64,000 nt of DNA from Asticcacaulis machinosus (lineage in GTDB: Bacteria > Pseudomonadota > Alphaproteobacteria > Caulobacterales > Caulobacteraceae). Made by a program: the position numbers and the translations under genes. Of this stretch, positions 1 to 8,853 are shown piece after piece (the first letter of the stretch is position 1; each line of letters opens with the position of its first letter). The stretch lies in assembly GCF_028550435.1 (NCBI RefSeq), contig NZ_JAQQKV010000001.1:372001-436000 (forward strand), given 5' to 3'. The notes under the pieces are model-generated. The model searched no databases. It was given only the letters and a program-made list of their open reading frames with translations, and had not been told where the DNA came from.

Positions 1-3000
1 CCGAAAAGCGCGCCAAGCCTGTCGTCATTTTGACGACGGCCGCCGCAATGACTCAGAAAGTCCCACCTCGGCAAACGACCCAGGATAGTTTTCTATCGCT
101 ACGGCCGGGGCAAAGCATCGACACCACTAGGCTCGAAGCTTATTTTTCTCGCAATGGGTATAATCGTGTATCTACCGTGTCCGAGCGTGGCGAATTTGCC
201 GTTCGGGGGGGCATCATAGATGTATTTTCGCCTAGCCAGGACGAGCCGGTGCGTCTTGATTTTTTTGGTGATACCCTCGAATCTTTAAGGACATTTGATC
301 CCGAAACCCAACGTTCATTGAAAACCATTCACAGCCTTGATTTTATGGCCGTGAGTGAAATCCTTCTGGACGAAGAGTCTATCAAGCGGTTTCGACAGGC
401 GTATCTCGAATCTTTTGGCGCAGCGGGTGACGATCCTCTTTATGCAGCTATATCAAATGGCGTCCGCCGCCAGGGTATGGAGCATATGCTGCCACTATTT
501 TATCCTCATCTCGACAGTGTGTTTGATTATCTGCCTTCTAATGTGCTGATTTTTATGGATGCGCTGGCCGACGCGGCTTTTGAAGAGCGTCAGGCAACTA
601 TTCAGGATGCCTATCAAAACCGTAAATCTGCCTCAGAGCAAAAAGGGGGCAGTTCTTACCGAGCACTGCCTCCAGAAAAACTTTATGTAAATGAGCGCGA
701 ATGGAAAAGTGCTCTGAAACGTTTCAGAATCCGTCGCTTTGAAGCCTTATATCGCGATGGCGATGCCATTATTGATGTGGGCGCCCGCGCAGGGCGGAGT
801 TTTGCGCCCGAACGGCTCCAGGACAGTGTAAACCTGTTTGCCTCCGTCACGGATCACGCCAAATCGCAATCTAAAGCTGGCAAGCGTGTTATATTCGCCT
901 CCTGGACCGATGGTTCATCGGAACGTCTATCAACCCTATTGAGTGATCATGGATTAGGGACGATAAGACAAGCCTTAAACTGGGCTGACGCTATGACGTT
1001 TGGTGTGGCGGGCACCAAGGCGAAACCCATACAAAGGGCGGTCTTGCCGCTCGATCAAGGTTTTGAAACTGAAAATCTGGTTATCATTTCTGAAACAGAT
1101 ATCTTAGGTGATCGTTTAGCTCGTCCCCGTAAAAGACGAAGAGCAAACAATTTTTTAGCCGAAGCTTCTGCCCTGTCTCAAGGCGATCTGGTGGTTCACA
1201 TCGAACATGGTATCGGACGCTATGATGGCTTAAAAACTTTGACGGTTGATCATGCGCCTCACGACTGTCTGGAGTTGCAGTATGCCAGCGATGCAAAACT
1301 ATATCTTCCGGTAGAGAATATTGATCTTCTGACACGGTATGGCGCTGATAGCGACAGTGCACAGCTTGACCGCTTAGGGTCAGCAAGTTGGCAGGCGCGT
1401 AAAACCAAAGCCAAGGATCGGCTACGGGAAATGGCCGATGGCCTTATCCAGCTTGCCGCCGCTCGTGCGCTCAAAGTTGGGGTCCAGATTGACCCGCCAT
1501 CAGGTCTTTATGATGAATTCTGCGCTCAATTTCCATACGAAGAAACCGAAGATCAACTGGGGGCGATTGCGGATGTTCTGGAAGACTTAGCCAAAGGTCA
1601 GCCGATGGATCGGCTGATCTGTGGCGATGTCGGCTTTGGAAAAACAGAGGTTGCGCTCAGAGCGGCTTTCGTCGTGGCTATGTCCGGGCAGCAGGTGGCC
1701 ATTGTATGTCCGACCACGCTCCTGGCGCGACAGCATTATAAAACCTTCACGCAACGTTTTCAGGGCTGGCCTATCCGCGTCCGCCATCTATCAAGGATGG
1801 TGACCCGTAAAGAAGCTGATGAAACACGCGAAGGCCTTAAAAATGGTGAGATCGAAATCGTTATCGGCACACATGCCCTTTTGTCAGAGCAAGTTAAGTT
1901 CAAAGACTTAGGCATTGTAATTGTTGATGAAGAGCAACACTTTGGGGTTAAGCACAAAGAGAAGCTGAAATCCTTCCGGTCCGATGTTCATATGTTATCT
2001 CTGTCCGCAACCCCCATCCCACGTACTCTGCAAATGGCCCTGTCCGGCATTCGGGAAATGTCGATTATAGCCACCCCGCCTGTGGATAGATTGGCTGTGC
2101 GCACCTACGTGCTGCCATTCGATCAGGTCTCAATCCGGGAAGCCTTATTACGTGAAAAATACCGTGGCGGTCAGGCCTACTATGTCGTGCCAAGATTGAG
2201 TGATCTGGTCGACGTTCAGGCGTTTTTGCGTGAGCAGGTGCCGGAAATTAAATTCATAGTCGGTCATGGCCAATTGTCACCCACCCAGCTCGAAGATGTC
2301 ATGTCTGCCTTCTATGAAGGGCAATATGATGTGCTGGTTTCGACCACTATCGTGGAATCAGGACTGGATGTTCCAACCGCAAATACTCTGATTGTTCACC
2401 GGGCTGATATGTTTGGTTTGGCGCAGCTTTACCAGATACGCGGTCGCGTCGGCAGATCTAAAACCCGCGCCTATGCTTATCTTACAACGCAGCAGAATAA
2501 ACCCTTAAGTACCGCATCAGAAAAGCGCCTTAAGGTTCTACAATCACTGGATAATTTAGGCGCAGGATTTCAACTGGCCAGCCATGATCTGGATATACGT
2601 GGCGGCGGAAATTTGCTGGGTAACGAACAATCTGGACACATTCGGGAGATCGGGGTCGAGCTGTACCAGCAGATGCTGGAAGATGCAGTGGCTGAGCTTA
2701 AAACAAAAAGCGAGGTCACAAACGATGCCCGTGGCTGGTCGCCACAGATCAATGCTGGCGCCGCCATTATGATCCCTGAAAATTATATTCCTGATCTGAA
2801 TATTCGTCTGTCCCTATACCGGCGCGTATCCGATGCAGAAAAGCTGGAGGACCGCGAAGCGTTGGCGGCTGAGTTGATTGATCGCTTCGGCCCGATTCCG
2901 GAAGAAGCCGAGCAACTCTTGAAAGTTGTCGGGATTAAAGGGCTATGTCGCCAGGCCAATGTAGCCAAAATAGATGTAGGCCCAAAAGGCGGGGTCATTA

Positions 3001-3182
3001 CGTTCCGAAATGATCAATTTGAAAATCCGATGGGCCTTATCAAACTTATCCAGTCGCGCCCCAATGACTGGAAGTTAAGACCAGATCAGAAATTACTGGT
3101 TAAGGGTGAGTGGGACACCGGGGTCGCGCGACTGCAAGCCGCGGAAAAGATAATGAAGGAACTGGCCGGTTTGGCCGCTTAA
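1..3182 (+). CDS. mfd: Transcription-repair coupling factor Mfd (5' truncated by window edge)
   Basis: ATP-dependent DNA translocase that removes RNA polymerase stalled at lesions and recruits UvrA. The reading frame is open to the left edge (first full codon at 3), and homology begins inside the UvrB-like N-terminal module ('RGGIIDVFSP'), so roughly 100 N-terminal residues lie outside the window; the TTG at 30 is not the real start. The RNA polymerase-interaction domain follows ('GDLVVHIEHGIGRYDGL'). The helicase core has Walker A 'GDVGFGKTE' (about residue 530 of the visible part), the 'DEEQ' box (about 633) and 'QIRGRVGRS'. The C-terminal TRCF domain includes 'IPEDYI'-like 'IPENYIPDLNIRL'. 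It is convergent with popA and the two stop codons share one TTAA. Identity is very secure. Confidence 0.97.
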   Translation, partial: EKRAKPVVILTTAAAMTQKVPPRQTTQDSFLSLRPGQSIDTTRLEAYFSRNGYNRVSTVSERGEFAVRGGIIDVFSPSQDEPVRLDFFGDTLESLRTFDPETQRSLKTIHSLDFMAVSEILLDEESIKRFRQAYLESFGAAGDDPLYAAISNGVRRQGMEHMLPLFYPHLDSVFDYLPSNVLIFMDALADAAFEERQATIQDAYQNRKSASEQKGGSSYRALPPEKLYVNEREWKSALKRFRIRRFEALYRDGDAIIDVGARAGRSFAPERLQDSVNLFASVTDHAKSQSKAGKRVIFASWTDGSSERLSTLLSDHGLGTIRQALNWADAMTFGVAGTKAKPIQRAVLPLDQGFETENLVIISETDILGDRLARPRKRRRANNFLAEASALSQGDLVVHIEHGIGRYDGLKTLTVDHAPHDCLELQYASDAKLYLPVENIDLLTRYGADSDSAQLDRLGSASWQARKTKAKDRLREMADGLIQLAAARALKVGVQIDPPSGLYDEFCAQFPYEETEDQLGAIADVLEDLAKGQPMDRLICGDVGFGKTEVALRAAFVVAMSGQQVAIVCPTTLLARQHYKTFTQRFQGWPIRVRHLSRMVTRKEADETREGLKNGEIEIVIGTHALLSEQVKFKDLGIVIVDEEQHFGVKHKEKLKSFRSDVHMLSLSATPIPRTLQMALSGIREMSIIATPPVDRLAVRTYVLPFDQVSIREALLREKYRGGQAYYVVPRLSDLVDVQAFLREQVPEIKFIVGHGQLSPTQLEDVMSAFYEGQYDVLVSTTIVESGLDVPTANTLIVHRADMFGLAQLYQIRGRVGRSKTRAYAYLTTQQNKPLSTASEKRLKVLQSLDNLGAGFQLASHDLDIRGGGNLLGNEQSGHIREIGVELYQQMLEDAVAELKTKSEVTNDARGWSPQINAGAAIMIPENYIPDLNIRLSLYRRVSDAEKLEDREALAAELIDRFGPIPEEAEQLLKVVGIKGLCRQANVAKIDVGPKGGVITFRNDQFENPMGLIKLIQSRPNDWKLRPDQKLLVKGEWDTGVARLQAAEKIMKELAGLAA

Positions 3183-4504
3183 ATGGCTTCCTGGCGTTGA
3201 TTGACAGCGGCTGCGGCCCTCATAAGCGCCGCCGCAGCCGGCTCATTAGGTAACAGCTCAGCCACCCCCACATCAAATTCAACGATGAAGGGAGATTTCC
3301 CGCTACCGGCTTCAAAAGCTGTGCATCCAATAACGGCAGCAATACGTTCACCGACGCTTTGGGCAGCAGCAAACGTCGTGGCGGGAAGGGCGAGCGCAAA
3401 AACCTCTGGTGATAAACGCCCGGCCGTATCTTCGGCTCGCACAAGGCGGGAAATCATAGAGCCGATTTGCGGCATGGCTCGCTCCAGCGCTTTACGCGAT
3501 CGAGCTGCCGTAATATCCGGCGTTTCGGCGATTTTAAGTACGCACACACTTAAAGGCCTGTTTCGCTCAGAGGCCGCCCGTGACAGCCGAGCCAGATGCC
3601 CTGCGAACAAGTCACGGCTGAACAAGCCGGTGCCCTTGTCCATCTTTGGACCGTTCCGGAGACTTTCGAGCGCTTTCCTGATGGTAAACTGGCGTCTGTA
3701 GGCTTTAGCCAGGCGTAAAATGCGATCTGCTATTTCCGTTTCAGGAGTTTCCGGGAAGGATATGTCGCTTACACCCCGCAAGTAAGCGTCCCCCATATCG
3801 ATCTCGACCGTCTTTTGCAGTCTCAAAAAAATAGGCGTGTGATAGAGCCGTGTATTGCGACGCATGCCAGCCGCAACTGCGAGTGCTTCTGCGGGCGTCT
3901 TGCCGCCCCACAAAACAACCGTGTCAAACTCTGCATCATGAAGGAAATCAAAGGCGCTGTAACTCGAAAAGGCCCCGACAACATCAGCGCCATAGCCGCG
4001 CAATGTATTCATCAACGCCAGGAATTCAGGATCAGGATCCCCCACCGATAAGATGCGTAAGCCTGTTTCCAAACCTAGAGATTCAAGTGACGGCATCTTT
4101 AAATCCGTAAAGGTTTCCCGTCGCAGATCGTATTCTTCTTCGGCCACATTTGCCCGCACCATATGTTCCAGACGGAGCATGATCTGATGGGGGTGAGCGC
4201 TGGAATTGAACACCATGTCCCACCCTGCGGGGACATCGTATTGTGTATTATCACTGACCAAAATTATTGGCAGACGGCGCGGCTGACAAGCGTTGCGTAA
4301 ATCAAAAACCAAATCGGCAGATGTTGCGGGATGATCAGCATCGATCAGTACAGCTTCAATCTGCAGATCGGCTATAGCGGCTGCGGCAGCACGTTCGTGG
4401 GTGGCCGTAATGGTGCGCCACCCCAGACGATCAAGCTCGTCGCCAAGGCGTGAAGGCCAGTCTTCGTTCCGGCTCAGGATGAGGAGGCGCGCATTCAGCG
4501 TCAC
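3179..4504 (-). CDS. popA: PopA-like c-di-GMP receptor (REC-REC-degenerate GGDEF)
   Basis: The protein has two receiver domains and a degenerate GGDEF domain. I place the start at the GTG at 4504, which has AGAGG 6 nt upstream; an ATG 14 codons earlier (4546) lacks a good site. From the GTG, the first receiver carries Asp at residue 55 ('AVLIDADH'). The second receiver has lost its Asp ('VVLWGG'). In the GGDEF domain the active-site motif is replaced by 'LSPEVF', while the inhibitory-site motif 'RAED' is kept at 356-359. Caulobacter PopA has the same layout: it is a c-di-GMP effector that helps deliver CtrA to ClpXP at the cell pole through RcdA. It should therefore bind, not make, c-di-GMP. 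Assignment rests on architecture and residue positions, not a search. Confidence 0.85.
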   Translation of the reverse strand: MTLNARLLILSRNEDWPSRLGDELDRLGWRTITATHERAAAAAIADLQIEAVLIDADHPATSADLVFDLRNACQPRRLPIILVSDNTQYDVPAGWDMVFNSSAHPHQIMLRLEHMVRANVAEEEYDLRRETFTDLKMPSLESLGLETGLRILSVGDPDPEFLALMNTLRGYGADVVGAFSSYSAFDFLHDAEFDTVVLWGGKTPAEALAVAAGMRRNTRLYHTPIFLRLQKTVEIDMGDAYLRGVSDISFPETPETEIADRILRLAKAYRRQFTIRKALESLRNGPKMDKGTGLFSRDLFAGHLARLSRAASERNRPLSVCVLKIAETPDITAARSRKALERAMPQIGSMISRLVRAEDTAGRLSPEVFALALPATTFAAAQSVGERIAAVIGCTAFEAGSGKSPFIVEFDVGVAELLPNEPAAAALMRAAAAVNQRQEAI

Positions 4505-4583
4505 TTTAAACCTCTGCAGAATCTGTACGCAAATTACCAAGTTCACTGATTCTTATACAGAACTTATGGTTATAAGATAGGGC

Positions 4584-4823
4584 CTAATCTTTCTGGCGAG
4601 CGGCAACTACAAACGCCCAAAACTTATCTAATTTATGAGTTGATTTAATTATGTAATTATTTTTCATACAAAAATGCGGTACATCAACAATGGCCATAGG
4701 ATCGTCAGCCCACAAGGTCGCATTGGCTCCTGCAGGCAATGTTTCCATGAATTTTCTAAGCTTAAGCGTCGGTACGGGGCAGCGATAGCCGCGCGCATCA
4801 ATCAGATGGTCTGGTTTTATCAT
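4584..4823 (-). CDS. TusA-family sulfur-carrier protein
   Basis: A 79-residue protein of the TusA/SirA/YeeD family, which carries persulfide sulfur on a cysteine for tRNA thiolation, molybdenum cofactor or other sulfur-transfer routes. The signature is the 'RCPVPTLKLRK' motif (CPxP, Cys15) near the N-terminus. It is followed by the typical 'LWADDPMAIVDVPHFC' strand-helix. The length is normal for the family. It lies upstream of popA on the same strand, about 80 bp from the popA start. Which member of the family it is cannot be told from sequence alone. Confidence 0.9.
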   Translation of the reverse strand: MIKPDHLIDARGYRCPVPTLKLRKFMETLPAGANATLWADDPMAIVDVPHFCMKNNYIIKSTHKLDKFWAFVVAARQKD

Positions 4824-4866
4824 CTATGCCGCCTTTTTGTGGCGGCTACTTAACACGTCACATGTG

Positions 4867-4894
4867 AAATAAAAACCGCGCCATTATGGCGCGG
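4867..4894 (-). terminator. Rho-independent terminator of the GH5 gene
   Basis: Read on the minus strand, a 7-bp GC stem (CCGCGCC / GGCGCGG, loop 5 nt) is followed by TTTTTATTT. It sits 6 bp after the GH5 stop codon. Confidence 0.85.
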
Positions 4895-4900
4895 CTTCAT

Positions 4901-6238
4901 TTATTTTACAGCTTTGATGGCTTCGGCATGAGCTTTTATAAGCGCTTGCGTGCTCGCATCAGTGTTGAATACGCTATACCATCCTTGAGGTTCGTGCGGC
5001 GGGTCCCCTACATAAGCCGTTTCGCCACGTCGCATGTGGTAATCTTTATTCAGCGCGCGTCCGGCGCCACCCCACGCCCAGAAATTCGACCCCATAACAG
5101 GCCCCTGCGTTTTCACAGCCGTTTCAACGGCATCATAGATCATGCTATAAAACTTATCTTTCCAGATGGTTGGCGTACCAGGTTCATAGGCCACATCATC
5201 ACGAGGGAAACCGAACTCTTCAAACACAAGCGGCTTTTTGATTTTTTCGGCCATAGCAATATGATCATCGATATATTTGCGAACCTTGGCTTCACCAGCC
5301 GCAAATGTGCCCGGCAAATCCTTACCGTCGACCCATGACCAGTTCTGAGGCCATATATGCGCCGTCAGGTAGTCGATGTCCTTATGAGCATCTATGACAA
5401 ATTGCTCATTACCAACGGCCCCCATCAAGCCCTCATGCCCTAAAGAAACGAGATGGTTTTTATCAAGGCTGCGGATCAAATTTGTGGTCTGGGTTATCCA
5501 TTGCAGATAAACCGGCATATTTTTAGCCGCCACTTCCGGCCCTCCACCGGGCCGCGGTTCGTTTGACAATTGCCACGACATAATGGTCGGATCATCAATA
5601 TAAGCTGTTTTTGTCACTGAATTGGTGCGCGACACCAGCATTCGCACATAATCATGATAAAGCCCTACGGCTACCTTATCAGAGTAGAATTGTGAGGCGT
5701 AATCTGCAAATGCCGGCCAGGGATATTTAGGGTCGCCGTTATTGATGAATTTACCTGTAGTATAATCCAGATACGCCATCATGCCGCCAGACCATTCCCA
5801 AAAATTGGTCAGGTAAAGCACAGCCTTCATGTCACGCTTAGCCATTTCAGCTAAGAGGAAATCAAGACCGTTCAGAAGATCTTGATTGTAAACGCCTTTG
5901 TTTTTAGAACTAAAAGCTGGATCCAGTGAGTTATTAATTAGCGAAAGTTCAGACGAAGCCAGAACGCGCAGGTTTGTAACACCCAGTCCTTTTAGATCAT
6001 CTAACTCTTTCAACAAACGCTCACGGTTACCAAACGCTGCGGGTGCTCCCAAATAGGCACCGTACCAAATATTGGCCCCCACAAAACGGTATGTCAGGCC
6101 TTTGTGCTTGAAGTGAAGCCCCTCAACCGTGACGAAATCATTGGCAGGCAATGCCGTCGCCTTGGTCGTGCACGCCGAAGCCATCAAGGCGACACCTGCT
6201 GCACCGGCAATAAGACTGCGCCGCGACATTTCAACCAT
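4901..6238 (-). CDS. Secreted GH5-type glycoside hydrolase (endo-mannanase/cellulase-like)
   Basis: A 445-residue exported enzyme. The N-terminus 'SRRSLIAGAAG' has a twin-arginine-like pair and a lipobox ending at Cys23 ('MASAC'), so it is probably a Tat- or Sec-exported lipoprotein. The catalytic barrel shows the GH5 acid/base motif 'SNEPRPGG' (Glu near 226) and the nucleophile motif 'VFEEFGF' (Glu near 340). 'TAHIWPQNW' lies before it. The overall pattern is closest to beta-mannanases of the 'cellulase family' group, but the polysaccharide cannot be fixed by eye. The start has AGGAGG 5 nt upstream; a second ATG three codons in is also possible. It is transcribed alone and ends at a good terminator. 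Confidence 0.85.
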   Translation of the reverse strand: MVEMSRRSLIAGAAGVALMASACTTKATALPANDFVTVEGLHFKHKGLTYRFVGANIWYGAYLGAPAAFGNRERLLKELDDLKGLGVTNLRVLASSELSLINNSLDPAFSSKNKGVYNQDLLNGLDFLLAEMAKRDMKAVLYLTNFWEWSGGMMAYLDYTTGKFINNGDPKYPWPAFADYASQFYSDKVAVGLYHDYVRMLVSRTNSVTKTAYIDDPTIMSWQLSNEPRPGGGPEVAAKNMPVYLQWITQTTNLIRSLDKNHLVSLGHEGLMGAVGNEQFVIDAHKDIDYLTAHIWPQNWSWVDGKDLPGTFAAGEAKVRKYIDDHIAMAEKIKKPLVFEEFGFPRDDVAYEPGTPTIWKDKFYSMIYDAVETAVKTQGPVMGSNFWAWGGAGRALNKDYHMRRGETAYVGDPPHEPQGWYSVFNTDASTQALIKAHAEAIKAVK

Positions 6239-6405
6239 ATTTTCCTCCTGTCATTTTTTAAGGCTTAAACCGCCTGCATTGCCCAAACCCATAGCGCAGA
6301 TTAAATAAAATTGAAATATTTAATTTCATGCAACGTGGAGGCACAATTTACCATCCGAAATGCTCATGCGCGCGTATATCTTATGTAACGACAACAAGGT
6401 GACCA

Positions 6406-7194
6406 ATGCGCTTAATATTTTTGCTCTTCCCAGCCGTTTTAAGTTCATTCGGATTGATCGGATGTGTGAGTGCTCCCGTCACGACTCACACCACATTATC
6501 AGCCACACAAGATCTGTCTCCAGGTAAGGCAGGGCGCGCTCAAATCAAGGAAAAGCGTAATATCCCGCTGCTGAACACAGTATCAAAAGTCTATATTCAT
6601 CCGACCAAATTGGCCATTGGTCAGCACACGCGCTACAGCTTATCTGATAAGGAGCGGAATATTGTTTTGAATGAGATTGAAGCTCAAATTTGCTTCGAGT
6701 TATCAGAACGATATGAGATTGTTTCAAACAAAGATGTAAGCTCTGCAGAGGTCTATTCTGCAGTTACCTGGTTTGAACCAACCGGAGCGGCGGCTTCTGG
6801 TGCCGCCGCGGTAGCAGGTCAATTTATTCCGGGCCCTATTGGATTAAGGTTACCTGGCTCACTGGGAGGGCTGGGCGCGGAAGCTGAAATGATTAAGGAT
6901 GGCTCACAAATAGCGGCTATAGTCTGGGCGCGCAGAGCTCAGGCTATTGGTACTGACACACCGTCTTTGTCACGTCTGGGCGATGCGTTGCAATTTGCAG
7001 AACCGTTTGCTGATGAGGCAGCGCGCATTATGTCCCCGGATCCACTACCGCCCAAGCGTGAGTATACTAAGCATACCGATCCATGTGCACAGTATGGCGG
7101 GCGTATAGATGGCAGAGGCTTCGTCACAAAAGCAATCACAGGACTTTACAACCCAACCCAAAGAAGCGACACACAAGACGAAACAGATAAATGA
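6406..7194 (+). CDS. DUF3313-like lipoprotein
   Basis: A 262-residue predicted lipoprotein with a hydrophobic signal and lipobox 'LIGC' (Cys20). The central part ('VYIHPTKLAIG', then 'RYEIV', then a Gly/Ala-rich stretch 'GAAASGAAAVAGQFIPGPIG') resembles the DUF3313 family of outer-membrane or periplasmic lipoproteins of unknown function. An AAGGTGA ribosome site precedes the ATG. The gene diverges from the GH5 gene and is followed 75 bp later by the TRIC-like channel gene in the same direction. No catalytic motif is visible. Confidence 0.65.
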   Translation: MRLIFLLFPAVLSSFGLIGCVSAPVTTHTTLSATQDLSPGKAGRAQIKEKRNIPLLNTVSKVYIHPTKLAIGQHTRYSLSDKERNIVLNEIEAQICFELSERYEIVSNKDVSSAEVYSAVTWFEPTGAAASGAAAVAGQFIPGPIGLRLPGSLGGLGAEAEMIKDGSQIAAIVWARRAQAIGTDTPSLSRLGDALQFAEPFADEAARIMSPDPLPPKREYTKHTDPCAQYGGRIDGRGFVTKAITGLYNPTQRSDTQDETDK

Positions 7195-7269
7195 GTAACT
7201 GAAGCGTTGGGAATACGGCGGTATATCTGATATGAGGCTGTACCTTCCTATATCAGCCTCAAATATTTT

Positions 7270-7917
7270 ATGCTTGATAACTTTATCGATCCCTTTATCC
7301 ACGGTTTAAACCTATTAGGCACCGCAGTTTTTGCCATAAGTGGTGCCTTAGTTGCCGCACGCAAACGATTGGATATTATAAGCTTTATATTAATAGCAAC
7401 GGTTACGGCGGTCGGCGGAGGCACGCTGCGAGATCTGTTATTGGGTATTAGTCCGATCGGATGGGTAGGGGCGCCGCACATCCTCTGGCTGTGCATTGGA
7501 AGCGCCGTTACAACCTATTTCGCCGCGCATCTGATTGAGCCTCGGTACAAGCTTCTCCTGTGGGCAGATGCTGCGGGTATGGCCTTGTTCGCCGTTGTCG
7601 GGGCTGAAATTGCACTTGCTAATGGCACATCAGGGATTGTGGCTGTGGGCATGGGTGTAATGACCGCCACCTTCGGAGGAATCATAAGGGATGTTTTATG
7701 TCAGGAAACATCCCTCGTGCTGCAACAGGAAATCTATGCAACCGCGGCACTCATTGGCGCTTTGAGTTATGTTTTAATGACGATGGTACTGCATATCGAT
7801 CGCCCGTTTGCTGTGCTTATAGCGTTTGCGGCCGGCTTCATTATCCGAGGTCTGGCTATTGTCTACCGATTGTCACTGCCCATTTATGGCCGCAACGACA
7901 CCGCTTCAGGCGCTTAG
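7270..7917 (+). CDS. UPF0126/TRIC-family membrane channel protein
   Basis: A 215-residue membrane protein made of two three-helix repeats, each with the family's glycine-rich signature: 'GTAVFAISGALVAARKR' then 'GGGTLRDLLLG' in the first half, and 'ALFAVVGAEIAL' then 'FGGIIRDVLC' in the second. Prokaryotic members form trimeric potassium-permeable channels of the TRIC type. About seven hydrophobic segments span the whole length. The end overlaps the end of the convergent endonuclease V gene by 12 bp. Confidence 0.88.
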   Translation: MLDNFIDPFIHGLNLLGTAVFAISGALVAARKRLDIISFILIATVTAVGGGTLRDLLLGISPIGWVGAPHILWLCIGSAVTTYFAAHLIEPRYKLLLWADAAGMALFAVVGAEIALANGTSGIVAVGMGVMTATFGGIIRDVLCQETSLVLQQEIYATAALIGALSYVLMTMVLHIDRPFAVLIAFAAGFIIRGLAIVYRLSLPIYGRNDTASGA

Positions 7918-8589
7918 TAGTGACGGTTGCTTAGTTGGGCGAACCTTAGAGAGTTTGTCAGCAAGACGCGTCGGTTCAGGCAGTTTGAAGCGCGTCAAAC
8001 ATCTAAGCGTAATGTCGACAGCCGTTTTCATGCTTAATCGGTGCCCCGGCGATATGAATAGGGGATTGACCTCATCCTTACTGCGCAGCACCACCCCAAT
8101 CTGCTCACCGCTGGCCATCAGAGCGGATTGCTCTCCCTTATGTGGACCCGGCATGTCATAACGCCCGGTCAGGCGTGACTTGGCAACACCTATGGCGGGC
8201 TTATTCAGCAGTACACCAAGATGCGCCGCAATGCCCATACGGCGAGGATGAGCTATACCCTGACCATCCACCATAAACAGGTCTGGACGCGTTACCAGAC
8301 CATCCAGTGCGTCCAGGACTGCGGGGATTTCCCTGAACGCCAGCAACCCCGGTATATAAGGAAAATCAACCGGTACAGAGGCTTCCACAGCTTCGATAGG
8401 CCTTAGATCCTCGATCGACATGGTGACGATTGATGCGTGCGCCAGCCCGTTTTCAATATCATACCCAACATCGACGCCGGCTATGGTTTCAAGAGTGTCA
8501 AAATCATCAAACAAGCGAATTTCACGGCGCAACTTCTCTTGAATTGCCCGCGCTTCGCTTTCTGATTTTGGCATGTAAAAACGATGCAT
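7906..8589 (-). CDS. nfi: Endonuclease V
   Basis: Deoxyinosine 3'-endonuclease, which starts repair of deaminated adenine. The 227-residue protein shows the family signatures in order: 'IAGVDVGY' (first metal Asp), 'VDFPYIPGLLAFREIP' (with the tyrosine-wedge PYIPG motif and catalytic Glu), and 'LFMVDGQGIAHPRRMGIAAH' (second Asp). 'GVAKSRLTG' and 'VNPLFISPGHRLS' follow. Length and motifs are normal. It is convergent with the TRIC-like gene. Confidence 0.95.
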   Translation of the reverse strand: MHRFYMPKSESEARAIQEKLRREIRLFDDFDTLETIAGVDVGYDIENGLAHASIVTMSIEDLRPIEAVEASVPVDFPYIPGLLAFREIPAVLDALDGLVTRPDLFMVDGQGIAHPRRMGIAAHLGVLLNKPAIGVAKSRLTGRYDMPGPHKGEQSALMASGEQIGVVLRSKDEVNPLFISPGHRLSMKTAVDITLRCLTRFKLPEPTRLADKLSKVRPTKQPSLLSA

Positions 8590-8853
8590 GAGCTTAATGG
8601 TAGGCGAGGCTCTTATAAAAAATCGATATAGCTTGCAGGCTTAATGGGGCTGAGGTCTGACTGCAATTTCATTAAAAGGGAATTCAGAAAACCCATTTTA
8701 CCTCATACTTACCTAAAGGCGTCTAGTAAGATTTTTACCTTGTAGCTATGGTGACATCCTGCTCAATATACGGATGATCGTAAAAGCAGTGCGACGCCTT
8801 CGACACACAAAGGTGATCCTGACGCCTATTCAAAATCAGCCCAAAAAGCAAAA

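Noticed and set aside
3201-3701. A 166-residue plus-strand frame inside popA
   Set aside because: It is antisense to the conserved GGDEF part of popA and has no recognisable protein signature.
8590-8853. Possible small gene in the 264-bp gap after endonuclease V
   Set aside because: The only open frame (8774-9271) runs antisense into the 2-hydroxyacid dehydrogenase. A repeated GCTTAATGG 45 bp apart is too short to interpret.
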